NCBI GenBank assembly: GCA_025357915.1
Contig: JANYLH010000064.1
Span: 1-64,000 of the forward strand
DNA: 64,000 nt
Direction of reading: 5' to 3'
Source of the DNA: Gammaproteobacteria bacterium
Lineage (GTDB): Bacteria; Pseudomonadota; Gammaproteobacteria; Steroidobacterales; Steroidobacteraceae
Position 1 is the stretch's first letter. Each line of letters starts with the position of its first letter. The notes below the pieces were generated by a model. That model did not search any database, had not been told where the DNA came from, and saw only the letters and a list, made by a program, of their open reading frames with translations. Made by a program: the position numbers and the translations under genes. This document shows, in pieces, positions 35,508-44,141 of the stretch.

Positions 35508-35711
35508 ATGTCTGTAGCCAGAGTGACCGAACTGACCGCCTCGTCCAGCAAGAGTTTCGACGACGCCATTGCGAGCGGACTGAAGCGGGCGACCAAGACG
35601 CTCAAGAACGTGGCCTCGGCCTGGATCGCCAGCCAGGAGGTCGTGCTGAAGAATGACAAAATCGTCGAATACCGCGTGCGCATGAAGGTGACCTTCGTAC
35701 TGGCGAAGTAA
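35508..35711 (+). CDS. Dodecin family flavin-binding protein
   Basis: A 67-residue dodecin. SVARVTELTASSSKSFDDAI and LKRATKTLKNVASAWI, then EYRVRMKVTFVL, match the beta-alpha-beta-beta fold that forms a dodecamer binding flavins. The Trp in ASAWI is the flavin-stacking residue. A strong GGGAGGAAATC ribosome site precedes the ATG. Role: flavin storage or buffering. Confidence 0.93.
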   Translation: MSVARVTELTASSSKSFDDAIASGLKRATKTLKNVASAWIASQEVVLKNDKIVEYRVRMKVTFVLAK

Positions 35712-35727
35712 GCCGTTGCCAGCACAA

Positions 35728-35752
35728 GCTGGCCGCCGCGGGAGCGGCCAGC
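35728..35752 (+). terminator. Hairpin after dodecin gene, possible terminator
   Basis: Perfect 9-base arms GCTGGCCGC / GCGGCCAGC with a 7-base loop, 17 bases after the dodecin stop. The following bases (AGTTCTGG) are not T-rich, so termination is uncertain. Confidence 0.45.
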
Positions 35753-35828
35753 AGTTCTGGCAGTTTGAGGTTGATAGTCCAGGGTCTGCTCACGATAATC
35801 CGCGCGCGTTTTTTTACCTGGAGCAGAC

Positions 35829-36533
35829 ATGAAGCTTAGTCGACAGATCGTTGCCGGCGTCGCGCTGGCGCTCATTGCCGTTTCGGCGCAGGCCGCCTGG
35901 AAGGGCAAGGGTGAGGCGGGCATCGTCTTCGCGCGCGGCAATACCGATGCCGATACCGTGAATTTCAAACTCGACATGAGCGAAGAAGTCGATCGCTGGA
36001 AGCACGCGCTGGAAATGGCGGCCCTGCGGGCCACCAGTGGCGGTGTCAAGAGCGCCGATCGCTACATGGCCGGCTGGCAATCCGATTACAAGATCAACGA
36101 CCGGACCTTCGCCTTTGGCGGCCTGCGCTATGAGCGCGACAAGTTCAGTGGCTTCGACTACCAGGCCACCGCAAGCACGGGTGTCGGCTACAAGTTTTAC
36201 GATACGCAGAAGATGAAGCTGTCGGGCCAGGCGGGCGTCGGTTATCGGCGCATCAAGGACGGCGTGACCGGCCAGTCCTCCGGCAACGCGGTATTCGTCG
36301 CCGGCTTCGACTACGAGAACGTGCTGACCGCAACTACCAGGGTGGTCGACAAGTTTCACCTCGAGTCGGGCTCTGACAATACCCTGCTGAGCAATTTTGT
36401 CGGTCTCGAAGTGAAGATGAACACCTCGCTGGCCTTGTCGGTCGGGCTCGACGCGCGGCAGAACACCAAGCCGCCCGCGCCCCGAAAGAAGACCGATACG
36501 GTGACGACGGTCAATCTCGTCTACGCGTTCTGA
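35829..36533 (+). CDS. DUF481 family outer-membrane protein (YdiY-like)
   Basis: A 234-residue protein with a signal peptide (VAGVALALIAVSAQAA) and the DUF481 salt-stress-type outer-membrane barrel domain. GEAGIVFARGNTDADTVNFK, the YERDKFSGFDYQATASTGVG segment and the terminal VTTVNLVYAF are typical. The terminal Phe fits a beta-barrel. Function is unknown. It stands as a single gene: promoter region upstream, perfect terminator downstream. Confidence 0.9.
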   Translation: MKLSRQIVAGVALALIAVSAQAAWKGKGEAGIVFARGNTDADTVNFKLDMSEEVDRWKHALEMAALRATSGGVKSADRYMAGWQSDYKINDRTFAFGGLRYERDKFSGFDYQATASTGVGYKFYDTQKMKLSGQAGVGYRRIKDGVTGQSSGNAVFVAGFDYENVLTATTRVVDKFHLESGSDNTLLSNFVGLEVKMNTSLALSVGLDARQNTKPPAPRKKTDTVTTVNLVYAF

Positions 36534-36549
36534 GTTGCGGAATGAAACC

Positions 36550-36581
36550 AGGGCCCGCGCCTTGCGGCGCGGGCCCTTTTT
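36550..36581 (+). terminator. Rho-independent terminator after DUF481 gene
   Basis: Perfect 12-base arms AGGGCCCGCGCC / GGCGCGGGCCCT around loop TTGC, followed by five T residues (36577-36581). It lies between convergent genes and could serve both directions. Confidence 0.92.
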
Positions 36582-36603
36582 GCAGACCTTGTGCTGCAGC
36601 TCC

Positions 36604-38487
36604 CTAGTCGTTCAGCAGCACCGCCACATGGTTGGCCATGAAGGTGTTGCCCGCGGCGGCATACTTGCCGTTCGCGGCGAGGCCGAGCACGCCCTGCGTG
36701 CCGCCAAGATCGGTGGCCAACGCGGCGATGAAGTCGGCGAAGCCCTGGTAGTTTTCGGCACGGTGCGAGCGGGCGTGGCCGATCACGTATGCCGTTTCGC
36801 TCGCCATTGCGTCGCCAGTGATTTGCGGCGCGGCGGGGAGGGACAGCAGGTTCAGCCGCACCGGCCCCAGCTGCAGCAGGTGCAGGGCGCCGACGCCCGT
36901 CAGATCCAGCTCGAGTGCGGTGCTGGTGGCGCTCAAGCCGGGGAACGCCCCACTCGCGCCGCCGTTGATCCAGTTGACCACCATCTGGTTGCGCACCTCG
37001 CTATAGGACACCAGCGTTTCCGCACGGAAATCAACGCCCGTCGCGGAGCCGAACGGCACCGGGAAGCCGAATACGCGTGCCGGGGCGGCAACCGCCAGGG
37101 CCGACAGAGCCAGCGTGCCGGTGTCGACCAGATAGGCTGCAGGGCTCGCGTCGCTCGCCGGGCTGGCGCCCGTTCCCGCGAAGTTGAAGATGACCGGATC
37201 GCGACCGTCGATGGCGCGTAGATCGAGCGTCAGAGGATTGGCAACCGAGCCGCTGACCATGCCCCACATCGGCGTGATCTCAAGTCGCACATGGCCGGCG
37301 CTCGCATCGAGCGTCGCGGTGCCGGCGGCGGCGTCGATGTTGGCGGTGCCGGTGGCCCAGATGCGCTGCCCGACCGAGATGTCAGTGATGCCGAAAGCGC
37401 CAGTGCGGCCTTCTTCGGTTACCCGCGTGGCGTCGGCAATATTGACGGTCACGTCGCCGCGCACGAACTCGAAGCCGCCGTCGCGTCGATCCAGCGTAGC
37501 GCCGCGCACGGTGAGCGCATTGCCGCTGCGTGCGGTCACGACTCCGCGCACACGGTCGGTGGTACTGCTCTCGACGCTGGTTCCGGCGAGTACGCGCTTC
37601 GCGGTGAAACTGAAGTCGTTGGTCGCGAGCGTCCCGAATGCCGCCGTGATGGTGCCGGCTGGCTCCGCGGCCAGGGCCGCGAGGCCGGCGGCGCCGCTGT
37701 AGCTGGTGCCGTCGATTTCAAAATGCGTCGTGTCCGTGGTGTGCACCACGACCTGGCCAGCGGCGCCCGAACCCAGATGGAAGGGGCGCACGTTGATCGT
37801 ATAGCTGCCGGAGGCCGTATCGGTCGTGGCGAGCGTCCCACGGACGCGAATGGCGAGGTCGGCTGGTGGCACGATGCTCGCCTGGATCAGCGGCGATACG
37901 CTGACCGTCGCCGTCGACAGGTCCACCGCATTGGAAGCAGCCAGGTTGAAGTCGAAGGCCAGGCGCGCGGTGCGGCCCGGGGTGATGACCAGGTGATGGC
38001 GGTTGTCGAGCTGCACCGTCAGGTCGATCGGACCGGTGAGCGGATTGCCGCTGGCGTCCTGCGGCGTGAGCGCGAGGCTGGCGCCTGTGGCGTCTTCGGC
38101 GGTAATGCTGGCGTTGCTGTAGTCGAGCGTCAGCGTCGCGCCGACATAGTCGCCAGCCGGGATCTGCCCGGCGCTGATCAATTCGGACAGGTCGACCAGT
38201 TGCGCGAAATCCACACGTGCGGTTGCCGGAAGCGTCTCGACCACGGCGCCACTCGCCTTGGTGAGCTTGAGTGACACGACGGCGACGGTGTAGCTCTGGA
38301 AGTCGCCCGCGGCATCCTGCAGCGTGACGATGGCCGCGCCGTTGCCCGCGGCAGGCGGCGGCGCGCTGGTGCCCGAGCCGCCGCAGGCCGTGAGCAACGC
38401 AGCCGTTACGACGGTGGCGAGCGCCATCAGGCGCGGGCGCCAGCCGGATGAAAGGTTGAACTTAATGCTGTCGCTGATCGGGGACAT
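36604..38487 (-). CDS. Large secreted lipoprotein with DUF4382/DUF5666-like repeats
   Basis: A 627-residue predicted lipoprotein: signal with lipobox LLTAC, then a Gly/Ser/Pro linker. The N-terminal part (AIVTLQDAAGDFQSYTVAVV) resembles DUF4382, and the middle holds beta-rich DUF5666-like units (VRGVVTARSGNALTVRGATL, VRGTLATTDTASGSYTINVR). The C-terminal part has no recognised fold. It is probably surface- or periplasm-exposed; function is unknown. ATG 38487 has GGAGTCACAC; an upstream frame is not supported. It is flanked by uppP upstream on the same strand with an 82-base gap. Confidence 0.82.
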   Translation of the reverse strand: MSPISDSIKFNLSSGWRPRLMALATVVTAALLTACGGSGTSAPPPAAGNGAAIVTLQDAAGDFQSYTVAVVSLKLTKASGAVVETLPATARVDFAQLVDLSELISAGQIPAGDYVGATLTLDYSNASITAEDATGASLALTPQDASGNPLTGPIDLTVQLDNRHHLVITPGRTARLAFDFNLAASNAVDLSTATVSVSPLIQASIVPPADLAIRVRGTLATTDTASGSYTINVRPFHLGSGAAGQVVVHTTDTTHFEIDGTSYSGAAGLAALAAEPAGTITAAFGTLATNDFSFTAKRVLAGTSVESSTTDRVRGVVTARSGNALTVRGATLDRRDGGFEFVRGDVTVNIADATRVTEEGRTGAFGITDISVGQRIWATGTANIDAAAGTATLDASAGHVRLEITPMWGMVSGSVANPLTLDLRAIDGRDPVIFNFAGTGASPASDASPAAYLVDTGTLALSALAVAAPARVFGFPVPFGSATGVDFRAETLVSYSEVRNQMVVNWINGGASGAFPGLSATSTALELDLTGVGALHLLQLGPVRLNLLSLPAAPQITGDAMASETAYVIGHARSHRAENYQGFADFIAALATDLGGTQGVLGLAANGKYAAAGNTFMANHVAVLLND

Positions 38488-38569
38488 GTGTGACTCCATC
38501 TGGCAGTGGCAGATGGATTGGACAACGGCGCAGCGCGCCGCTGGTTGACAGGGTGGGCAGATCCGCAAA

Positions 38570-39358
38570 CTAACGCACGAAAGCGAGCAGGGCGATGCCG
38601 GCGCCGATGCGATACCAGGCGAAAGCCGTGAAGCGATGGGTCTGCACATAACGCAGCAGCCACTTCACTGCGGCGAACGCGACCAGTGCGGAAATCAGGA
38701 ATGCCACTGCGAATGCCGACCAGTCTTCAGGCACGGCCGTCGGCGTGCTGCTCCGGAGTTTCAGGAATTCATACGCGGTCGCCGCGAACATCGTTGGTAT
38801 GCCTACCAGGAACGCGAACTCGGTCGCGGCGGGGCGGGAAGTCAGCCCCGCAAGCATGGCGGCGAAGATCGTCGCGGCGGAGCGCGAGGTGCCTGGGAAC
38901 ACCGCGGCCAGCACCTGGCTGCTGCCCACCCAGAAGGCCACCGACCAGGTGAGCTCGGCAAGCACCGCGCGGTGCGCCACCACGCGTTCGATCAGCAGCA
39001 TCAGCATGCCACCGACGATCAGGGCCCCGGCCACCGGTGCGACCGTCTGCGGCAGTTCAACCCCCAGCTTCCTGGCGACGAGGCCGCCCGCCACCGTGAT
39101 CGCGAAGGCAAAGGCGAGCTTCGCCAGGTAGTCGCGGTTCTCGCGCAGGCCAAGTCCCAGCAACAATTGCTGCAGCCGCGGGCGAAAGACCGCAACAGAG
39201 GCGAGTATCGCGCCCGCCTGGATGGCCACGTTGAACAGTTCCGAGCGCGCGCCCAGCCAATGCTCGGCAATCAGCAGATGGCCGGTGCTGGAGACCGGGA
39301 GAAATTCAGTGAGCCCTTCGATGATGCCGAGCAGTGCGGCATGAAGCAGATCGGTCAC
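38570..39358 (-). CDS. uppP: Undecaprenyl-diphosphatase UppP (BacA)
   Basis: A 262-residue multi-span phosphatase that recycles undecaprenyl pyrophosphate for cell-wall synthesis. The catalytic-region motifs are EGLTEFLPVSSTGHLLI at the N-terminus and PGTSRSAATIFAAML (PGxSRS) near residue 160. The start is GTG 39358 behind AGGTT. It lies 68 bases after flgN on the same strand, but is functionally unrelated to flagella. Confidence 0.94.
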   Translation of the reverse strand: MTDLLHAALLGIIEGLTEFLPVSSTGHLLIAEHWLGARSELFNVAIQAGAILASVAVFRPRLQQLLLGLGLRENRDYLAKLAFAFAITVAGGLVARKLGVELPQTVAPVAGALIVGGMLMLLIERVVAHRAVLAELTWSVAFWVGSSQVLAAVFPGTSRSAATIFAAMLAGLTSRPAATEFAFLVGIPTMFAATAYEFLKLRSSTPTAVPEDWSAFAVAFLISALVAFAAVKWLLRYVQTHRFTAFAWYRIGAGIALLAFVR

Positions 39359-39426
39359 CGCGCAACCTCACATTGATCGACACGGCGCGCATCTTAGCCC
39401 ACATAGGCTGCGGGCAGAGCCTGGAT

Positions 39427-39912
39427 CTAGGCCTGGCCGAGGTCCCTGGTCGCGAAGCCGTCGAACCGTGCGCCCTGGCGGCCATAAACCGGCGCCGCCG
39501 CGCCGCCGCGGAGTGCCGTGAGGAGTTGCTGCACCTGGCCGAGCTTGAGCGAGACCACGGCGCCGTTGCGGTCGTTCATCTGCTTGCAGCGGCGGGCGAT
39601 CCCGAGGTTGTCCTGCCAGCGCTCCCGGAGCGAGCGGCCCGGGTCGCACCATGCGAGGAGTTTCTCGAAGCCGTCGCGTCCGGCGCCGAAGGACAACATG
39701 CGGCAGGCCGCAGTTCGCTCGGCGTCAAGTCTCGTCAGCAGGTCGATACAGCGATGGCGGGAGCCGCCGATAGTCTCGATGGCCGCAGGGTCATCGCCGC
39801 GCACGACGTCGGCTTCGCGCTGCAGGAGCTGTTCGAGTTCGGCCAGTAGTTGCGCTTCATCGCGCAGCACCCGCGCGATGTGCTGCCGGATGTCGGCAGG
39901 CTGGATGCTCAT
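39427..39912 (-). CDS. flgN: FlgN-type flagellar export chaperone
   Basis: A 161-residue helical protein whose position after flgM and coiled-coil opening (HIARVLRDEAQLLAELEQLL) identify FlgN, the chaperone for FlgK and FlgL. ETIGGSRHRCIDLLTRLDAE and KQMNDRNGAVVSLKL are family-like segments. ATG 39912 follows the flgM stop by 16 bases; a longer frame overlaps flgM and was rejected. It is transcribed with flgM from the sigma-28 promoter. Confidence 0.88.
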   Translation of the reverse strand: MSIQPADIRQHIARVLRDEAQLLAELEQLLQREADVVRGDDPAAIETIGGSRHRCIDLLTRLDAERTAACRMLSFGAGRDGFEKLLAWCDPGRSLRERWQDNLGIARRCKQMNDRNGAVVSLKLGQVQQLLTALRGGAAAPVYGRQGARFDGFATRDLGQA

Positions 39913-39928
39913 GCCCCGATCTTCAGGA

Positions 39929-40258
39929 TCACTGGTGCTTGCCGGCCGCGGCCAGGTCGCGTTCGAGCTGCAGCAGGCGGTCGGCGATCTTGCGCGGGTC
40001 GGCGGCGTATTGTCCCTGTTCGATGGCCTGGCTGAGCGCGGCAACGCGTCCGGCATCGATCTCGGGCATGCCGGCCACGACTTCCTGGAGCGCCGCCAGG
40101 CGGCGCGCCGTATCCGTGATGCTCACGCTGTCGGCCTGCCTGGCGACGGGCGCGGCTGTCGTGGAACCGACAGGCGCAGTGGGGCGCAGGCGCTCGACGG
40201 TACGGCTGGTACCGGTGTCGACGGCGCTGGCGTCACCTCGCTCAATACGGTTGGGCAT
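39929..40258 (-). CDS. flgM: FlgM anti-sigma-28 factor
   Basis: A 109-residue FlgM. The N-terminal disordered part and C-terminal helices (SITDTARRLAALQEV, EIDAGRVAALSQAIEQGQY, IADRLLQLERDL) match FlgM, which holds FliA until the hook is complete and is then exported. A strong AGGAG precedes ATG 40258. Its own sigma-28 promoter lies 27-53 bases upstream. It also follows flgA. Confidence 0.93.
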   Translation of the reverse strand: MPNRIERGDASAVDTGTSRTVERLRPTAPVGSTTAAPVARQADSVSITDTARRLAALQEVVAGMPEIDAGRVAALSQAIEQGQYAADPRKIADRLLQLERDLAAAGKHQ

Positions 40259-40284
40259 GAAACATCTCCTGCTGTCAGGGCCCT

Positions 40285-40311
40285 ATAACGGCACGCTTGG
40301 GTAAGACTTTA
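40285..40311 (-). promoter_or_regulatory. Sigma-28 (FliA) promoter of flgM
   Basis: On the minus strand TAAAGTCT, an 11-base spacer, then GCCGTTAT, close to the consensus TAAAGTTT-N11-GCCGATAA. It lies 27 bases upstream of the flgM ATG. Confidence 0.82.
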
Positions 40312-40323
40312 GGCCAAGACTTG

Positions 40324-41037
40324 TCATAAGGGTACTTCAACGAGCTGTGCGCTGCGCACGGTTGCCTCGACGATCCGCTGCGAGCCCGGGTTCTGGACGC
40401 GGATCCGCTCGTCCGGGCGGCCGTCGCTCATGGCGATGACCGTGACCCGCACGTCCATGCCGCCGGCGCGCGCCAGCAACGTGACTTCCTGGCCGCGGTG
40501 CACGACCGGCGCGATCGCCACCGCGTCGGCGTTCAGCGCCTCGCCCAGCGCCACGGGGCGGCGCAGACGCTGGCCGGCCAGTTGCGCCGGATCGCTCAGG
40601 TAGTGACTGGACAGCCCCGGGAGCCTGCGCGTCACGACCGTGAAGGCGTTGGCCTCGGGCACCGCTCCGGCGGGCAGCGCGCGTTGCGCCACCAGGACCG
40701 GTATTTCGCAGCTCACCGCCACACTCATATAGAGAGACCACCTGCTATCGCTGTTGCAGCGGACGGCGACGGTGGTGCGCTCGCGCAGTTGCCCGTCGCC
40801 GGCGATAAAGGCCTGGAGTGGCGTGGCGCAATGCGCCAGCCGCAGGCGCGGATCAAGTGTATCGGCGTTGACAGTCAGGCCGGCCAGCGCTGTTCCCGCC
40901 GCCACGCGCACGGACTGCTCGGCGGCGGCGCGGATCGCACCCGGATCGGTGAGCCCGGCGTCGGCGGCATGAATTGGGCGCAACAGGAGCATGGCCACAG
41001 CGGTCGCGCCGAAGCGGTAGAAAATGCGCTGGTTCAT
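40324..41037 (-). CDS. flgA: FlgA: P-ring assembly chaperone
   Basis: A 237-residue secreted protein with signal peptide (VAMLLLRPIHA). The C-terminal SAF-like domain includes VAQRALPAGAVPEANAFTVV, PAQLAGQRLRRPVALGEALN and HRGQEVTLLARAGGMDV. It helps FlgI form the P ring in the periplasm. A sigma-54 promoter sits about 40 bases upstream. It is divergent from flgB and upstream of flgM. Confidence 0.92.
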   Translation of the reverse strand: MNQRIFYRFGATAVAMLLLRPIHAADAGLTDPGAIRAAAEQSVRVAAGTALAGLTVNADTLDPRLRLAHCATPLQAFIAGDGQLRERTTVAVRCNSDSRWSLYMSVAVSCEIPVLVAQRALPAGAVPEANAFTVVTRRLPGLSSHYLSDPAQLAGQRLRRPVALGEALNADAVAIAPVVHRGQEVTLLARAGGMDVRVTVIAMSDGRPDERIRVQNPGSQRIVEATVRSAQLVEVPL

Positions 41038-41075
41038 GTCGATCGCCTCGCCTGGCTGGTAGTGCCCGGGAGCGG

Positions 41076-41091
41076 AGCAAGCCTCGTGCCA
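41076..41091 (-). promoter_or_regulatory. Sigma-54 promoter of flgA
   Basis: On the minus strand TGGCACGAGGCTTGCT, a full match to TGGCACG-N4-TTGCW. The expected transcript start is near 41065, about 28 bases before the flgA ATG. Confidence 0.88.
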
Positions 41092-41108
41092 GCGACAGCG
41101 TCGGAAAA

Positions 41109-41215
41109 TTGCCGCTCAAGATCTGTTGCCGGCTGCCGTTCAAGACTATGGCGGCCGCACCAGCTGCGGCGCGGCTGCATCCTGCCGGCAGGCGGCAGCA
41201 TCTTGCCGCTCAAGA
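41109..41215. repeat. Three TTGCCGCTCAAGA-type elements, candidate enhancer sites
   Basis: Copies: TTGCCGCTCAAGA at 41109-41121, CTGCCGTTCAAGA at 41133-41145 and TTGCCGCTCAAGA at 41203-41215. They lie between the two divergent sigma-54 promoters, where enhancer-binding proteins usually bind. A related TTGCTGCTCAAGC is at 51626-51638 upstream of fliC. Confidence 0.6.
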
Positions 41216-41284
41216 CCGCCGCCAGCGCCGCCAAGCGCGAACTGCATCACGCTGCGCTGCGCCCGCCGCGCCGTTGCGCTCATA

Positions 41285-41300
41285 TGGCACAGGGTTTGCT
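41285..41300 (+). promoter_or_regulatory. Sigma-54 promoter of flgB operon
   Basis: TGGCACAGGGTTTGCT matches TGGCACG-N4-TTGCW in all but the seventh base. Predicted start near 41311, about 27 bases before the flgB ATG at 41338. Confidence 0.88.
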
Positions 41301-41337
41301 CCGTCACAGCCGACTTGTTCGGAAATGCGGAGACCCC

Positions 41338-41745
41338 ATGGCCAGCAGCATCGACAATTTTCTCGGCATCCACGCCCAGGCACTCGGCATTGAGTCGCGT
41401 CGCGCGCAGCTGCTCGCGGCCAATCTCGCCAATTCCGACACGCCGAATTTCAAGGCCCGCGACCTGGATTTCAAGGCGGCGCTGGCGCAGGCCGGCGCGC
41501 CGGCAAGCGGCGCGTTGCCGCTGACTGCCACGCACGGCACGCATCAGAGTACTGCAGCTGCCGGCGCCGACAACGATCCCGCGCTCCTTTATCGAGTGCC
41601 GCTGGCGCCATCGCTCGACGGCAATACCGTGGACACGCAGCTCGAACAGGCCTCGTTCGCCGAGAACGCGGTGCGCTATCAGGCGACGCTGACGCTCCTC
41701 AACGCCCGGCTGCGCGGCCTCATGACCGCGATCACCGGCCAGTAA
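41338..41745 (+). CDS. flgB: FlgB: flagellar proximal rod protein
   Basis: A 135-residue rod protein. FLGIHAQALGIESRRAQLLA and NLANSDTPNFKARDLDFK are the FlgB/rod N-terminal signature, and the end NTVDTQLEQASFAENAVRYQ is typical. ATG 41338 follows TGCGGAG. It is the first gene of the flgBCDEFGHIJ series. Confidence 0.94.
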   Translation: MASSIDNFLGIHAQALGIESRRAQLLAANLANSDTPNFKARDLDFKAALAQAGAPASGALPLTATHGTHQSTAAAGADNDPALLYRVPLAPSLDGNTVDTQLEQASFAENAVRYQATLTLLNARLRGLMTAITGQ

Positions 41746-41764
41746 CCACATCGGGACAGTTATC

Positions 41765-42178
41765 ATGTCGAGCTTCAGGATCTTCGATATTGCCGGCGCC
41801 GGGATGAGCGCGCAGTCCGTGCGGCTCAACACGGTGGCCAGCAATCTTGCCAACGCCGAGAGCGTCAGCGGTGATCCCGCTACCGTCTATCGCGCGCGGC
41901 ACCCCGTGTTCCAGGCGACCGCGGCCACCGAGGCTGACGGGAGCGGTGCCGGCGTCCAGGTGCGCGGCATCGTCGAGAGCCAGGCCACGCCGGAGCGTCG
42001 CTACGACCCGGCCAATCCGCTCGCTGACAGCAACGGCTACGTCTACGCGCCCAACGTCAATACCGTCGAGGAAATGGTCGACATGATCTCGGCCTCGCGC
42101 TCGTACCAGAACAACGTCGAAGTCATGAACACCGCCCGCAACATGATGCTGGCCACACTCAAGCTCGGTCAGGGCTGA
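41765..42178 (+). CDS. flgC: FlgC: flagellar proximal rod protein
   Basis: A 137-residue rod protein. FDIAGAGMSAQSVRLNTVAS and the NLANAES motif mark the N-terminus; YAPNVNTVEEMVDMISASRS and YQNNVEVMNTARNMMLATLK the C-terminus. It is 19 bases after flgB. Confidence 0.95.
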   Translation: MSSFRIFDIAGAGMSAQSVRLNTVASNLANAESVSGDPATVYRARHPVFQATAATEADGSGAGVQVRGIVESQATPERRYDPANPLADSNGYVYAPNVNTVEEMVDMISASRSYQNNVEVMNTARNMMLATLKLGQG

Positions 42179-42204
42179 GTGCGGCAGCCGGAGCAATTAC
42201 CCAT

Positions 42205-42879
42205 ATGAGCACCACCAGCCCGATCACCCAGAACAATGCGGCCAATGCCGCGACGGCAGCCGGCGCGGCGGCCCACAAGAGCGCCAGTTCACTGGGCGTC
42301 AGTGACTTCCTGACGCTCATGACCACGCAGCTCAAGAACCAGGACCCATTCAAGCCGCTCGACGGCACGGAGATGGTGTCGCAGCTCGCACAGTTCGGCA
42401 CCGTGTCGGGCGTGCAGCAGATGAACGTGACGCTGGGCGCGCTGTCCGCTTCGCTCCGCTCCTCACAGGCCCTGTCCGGCGCGAACATGGTCGGGCACGA
42501 GATCCTGGCGCCCGCGACCGGCGCCAATTACTACGGCCAGCAACTCGGCGGCGCCGTGCAGGTCGCCGATGGCGCCAGCAGCGTGTCGCTGACGATCACG
42601 GATTCCAGTGGGCAGGTCGTGCGGCACCTGAAGCTGGCAACCGCCAGCGGCCAGCAGCCCTTCGGCTGGGATGGCCTTACCGATGCCGGCAGCCAGGCGG
42701 CTACCGGCCATTACAAGATAGAGGCGGTCGCCAATGTCGGCGGCGCCAGCGTGGCGCTGCCGATTGCAGTCGCCGCGCGTGTCGGCAGCGTGAGCCTGGA
42801 CAAGGCCGGCACCGGCCTGACGCTCAACACCGCGGAGCTGGGCGCAGTTGCGCTCGGCGACGTCCAGCAGATCATCTGA
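42205..42879 (+). CDS. flgD: FlgD: hook-cap/assembly protein
   Basis: A 224-residue hook scaffolding protein. The N-terminal FlgD signature SDFLTLMTTQLKNQDPFKPL and GTEMVSQLAQFGTVSGVQQM is followed by the FlgD Ig-like domain with SSGQVVRHLKLA and FGWDGLTDAG. It caps the growing hook and is exported. Confidence 0.95.
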   Translation: MSTTSPITQNNAANAATAAGAAAHKSASSLGVSDFLTLMTTQLKNQDPFKPLDGTEMVSQLAQFGTVSGVQQMNVTLGALSASLRSSQALSGANMVGHEILAPATGANYYGQQLGGAVQVADGASSVSLTITDSSGQVVRHLKLATASGQQPFGWDGLTDAGSQAATGHYKIEAVANVGGASVALPIAVAARVGSVSLDKAGTGLTLNTAELGAVALGDVQQII

Positions 42880-42901
42880 ACCCCAAGATCAGGAGCAACC
42901 C

Positions 42902-44119
42902 ATGTCATTCGGTATCGCCCTCAGCGGCATCAACGCGGCGCAAAGTGACCTGAACGTCACCGCCAACAACATTGCCAACTCCAACACCACCGGCTTCAAG
43001 CAGTCGCGCTCGGAATTCGCCGAGTTGTTTGCGGTCTCGCCGCAGGGCGTGAGCCAGACCCAGAATGGAGCGGGCGTGAAGATTTCCAGCGTCGCACAGC
43101 AGTTCACACAGGGCAACATCGAGGCGACCAACAACAGCCTCGACCTGGCCATCAGCGGGCAGGGCTTCTTTATTCTCAGCGACGCGGGAGATTCCGCCTA
43201 CACACGCGCCGGCTCCTTCCAGACCGATGGCGCCGGCTACGTGGTAAACCCCGAGGGTCAGCGGCTGCAGGTGTATCCAGCCACGACGGGGGGTGCGTTC
43301 AACACGACCTCGCTGGCCGACCTGAGACTGGTGACTGGCGACAGCGCGCCGTCGGCGACCACCACGGCGGACATCACTTTCAACCTGCCGTCGAACATCT
43401 CGCCGCCTTCGGTGGCGGTGTTCGATCCGGCCAATGCCAACAGCTACAACAATTCCACCTCGATGACGGTCTACGACTCGCTCGGCGCGGTGCACACCGC
43501 CAGCATGTACTTCGTCAAGACCGCGACCGCCAATACCTGGGACACGCGCCTGTATATCGACGGCACGGCTGTCGGCGGCGCGCAGACCCTGCAGTACTCG
43601 AGCAGCGGCGCGATCGTCGTGCCCGTGAGCGGCCGCATTACCTTCCCGACCTACACGCCAACGACCGGCGCCACGGGCCTGGACCTGACCGTGAACTACA
43701 GCACCACCACGCAGTACGGCGACGCCTTCGGCGTCAGCGCCGTGTCGCAGGACGGGTTCACCACCGGACGACTGATTGGCATCAGCGTCGACGCCACCGG
43801 CGTCGTGCAGGCGCGCTTCACCAACGGTCGCTCGCTCTCGCTCGGCCAGGTAGCGATCGCGAACTTTGCCAATCCGCAGGGCCTGCAGTCGCTCGGCAAC
43901 ACCAACTGGTCCGAGACCTTCGGTTCCGGGCAGGCCTTGCATGGTCAGGCGGGAAACTCCGGGTTCGGGTTGATCCAGGCCGGTTCGCTCGAGCAGTCGA
44001 ACGTGAACATCACGGCACAGCTCGTCAACATGATCACCGCGCAGCGCAATTTTCAGGCCAACGCGCAGATGATCTCGACGGAAAACCAGATCACGCAGAC
44101 GATCATCAACATCCGCTGA
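42902..44119 (+). CDS. flgE: FlgE: flagellar hook protein
   Basis: A 405-residue hook protein. SFGIALSGINAAQSDLNVTA and NNIANSNTTGFKQSRSEFAE form the N-terminal rod-type signature; the C-terminus has NITAQLVNMITAQRNFQANA. ATG 42902 is behind AGGAGCAACC. The usual length is about 400. Small hook variants place the insertion in the middle domain. Confidence 0.96.
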   Translation: MSFGIALSGINAAQSDLNVTANNIANSNTTGFKQSRSEFAELFAVSPQGVSQTQNGAGVKISSVAQQFTQGNIEATNNSLDLAISGQGFFILSDAGDSAYTRAGSFQTDGAGYVVNPEGQRLQVYPATTGGAFNTTSLADLRLVTGDSAPSATTTADITFNLPSNISPPSVAVFDPANANSYNNSTSMTVYDSLGAVHTASMYFVKTATANTWDTRLYIDGTAVGGAQTLQYSSSGAIVVPVSGRITFPTYTPTTGATGLDLTVNYSTTTQYGDAFGVSAVSQDGFTTGRLIGISVDATGVVQARFTNGRSLSLGQVAIANFANPQGLQSLGNTNWSETFGSGQALHGQAGNSGFGLIQAGSLEQSNVNITAQLVNMITAQRNFQANAQMISTENQITQTIINIR

Positions 44120-44141
44120 TGCCCGGAGATAACTGAACGCC

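Larger units (their letters stand above)
41038..41337. promoter_or_regulatory. Divergent flgA/flgB control region
   Basis: A 300-base gene-free interval between flgA (minus) and flgB (plus). It holds one sigma-54 promoter per side and a group of TTGCCGCTCAAGA-like elements between them, plus an inverted repeat GCGGCA-N6-TGCCGC at 41192-41209. No gene is seen in it. Confidence 0.8.
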
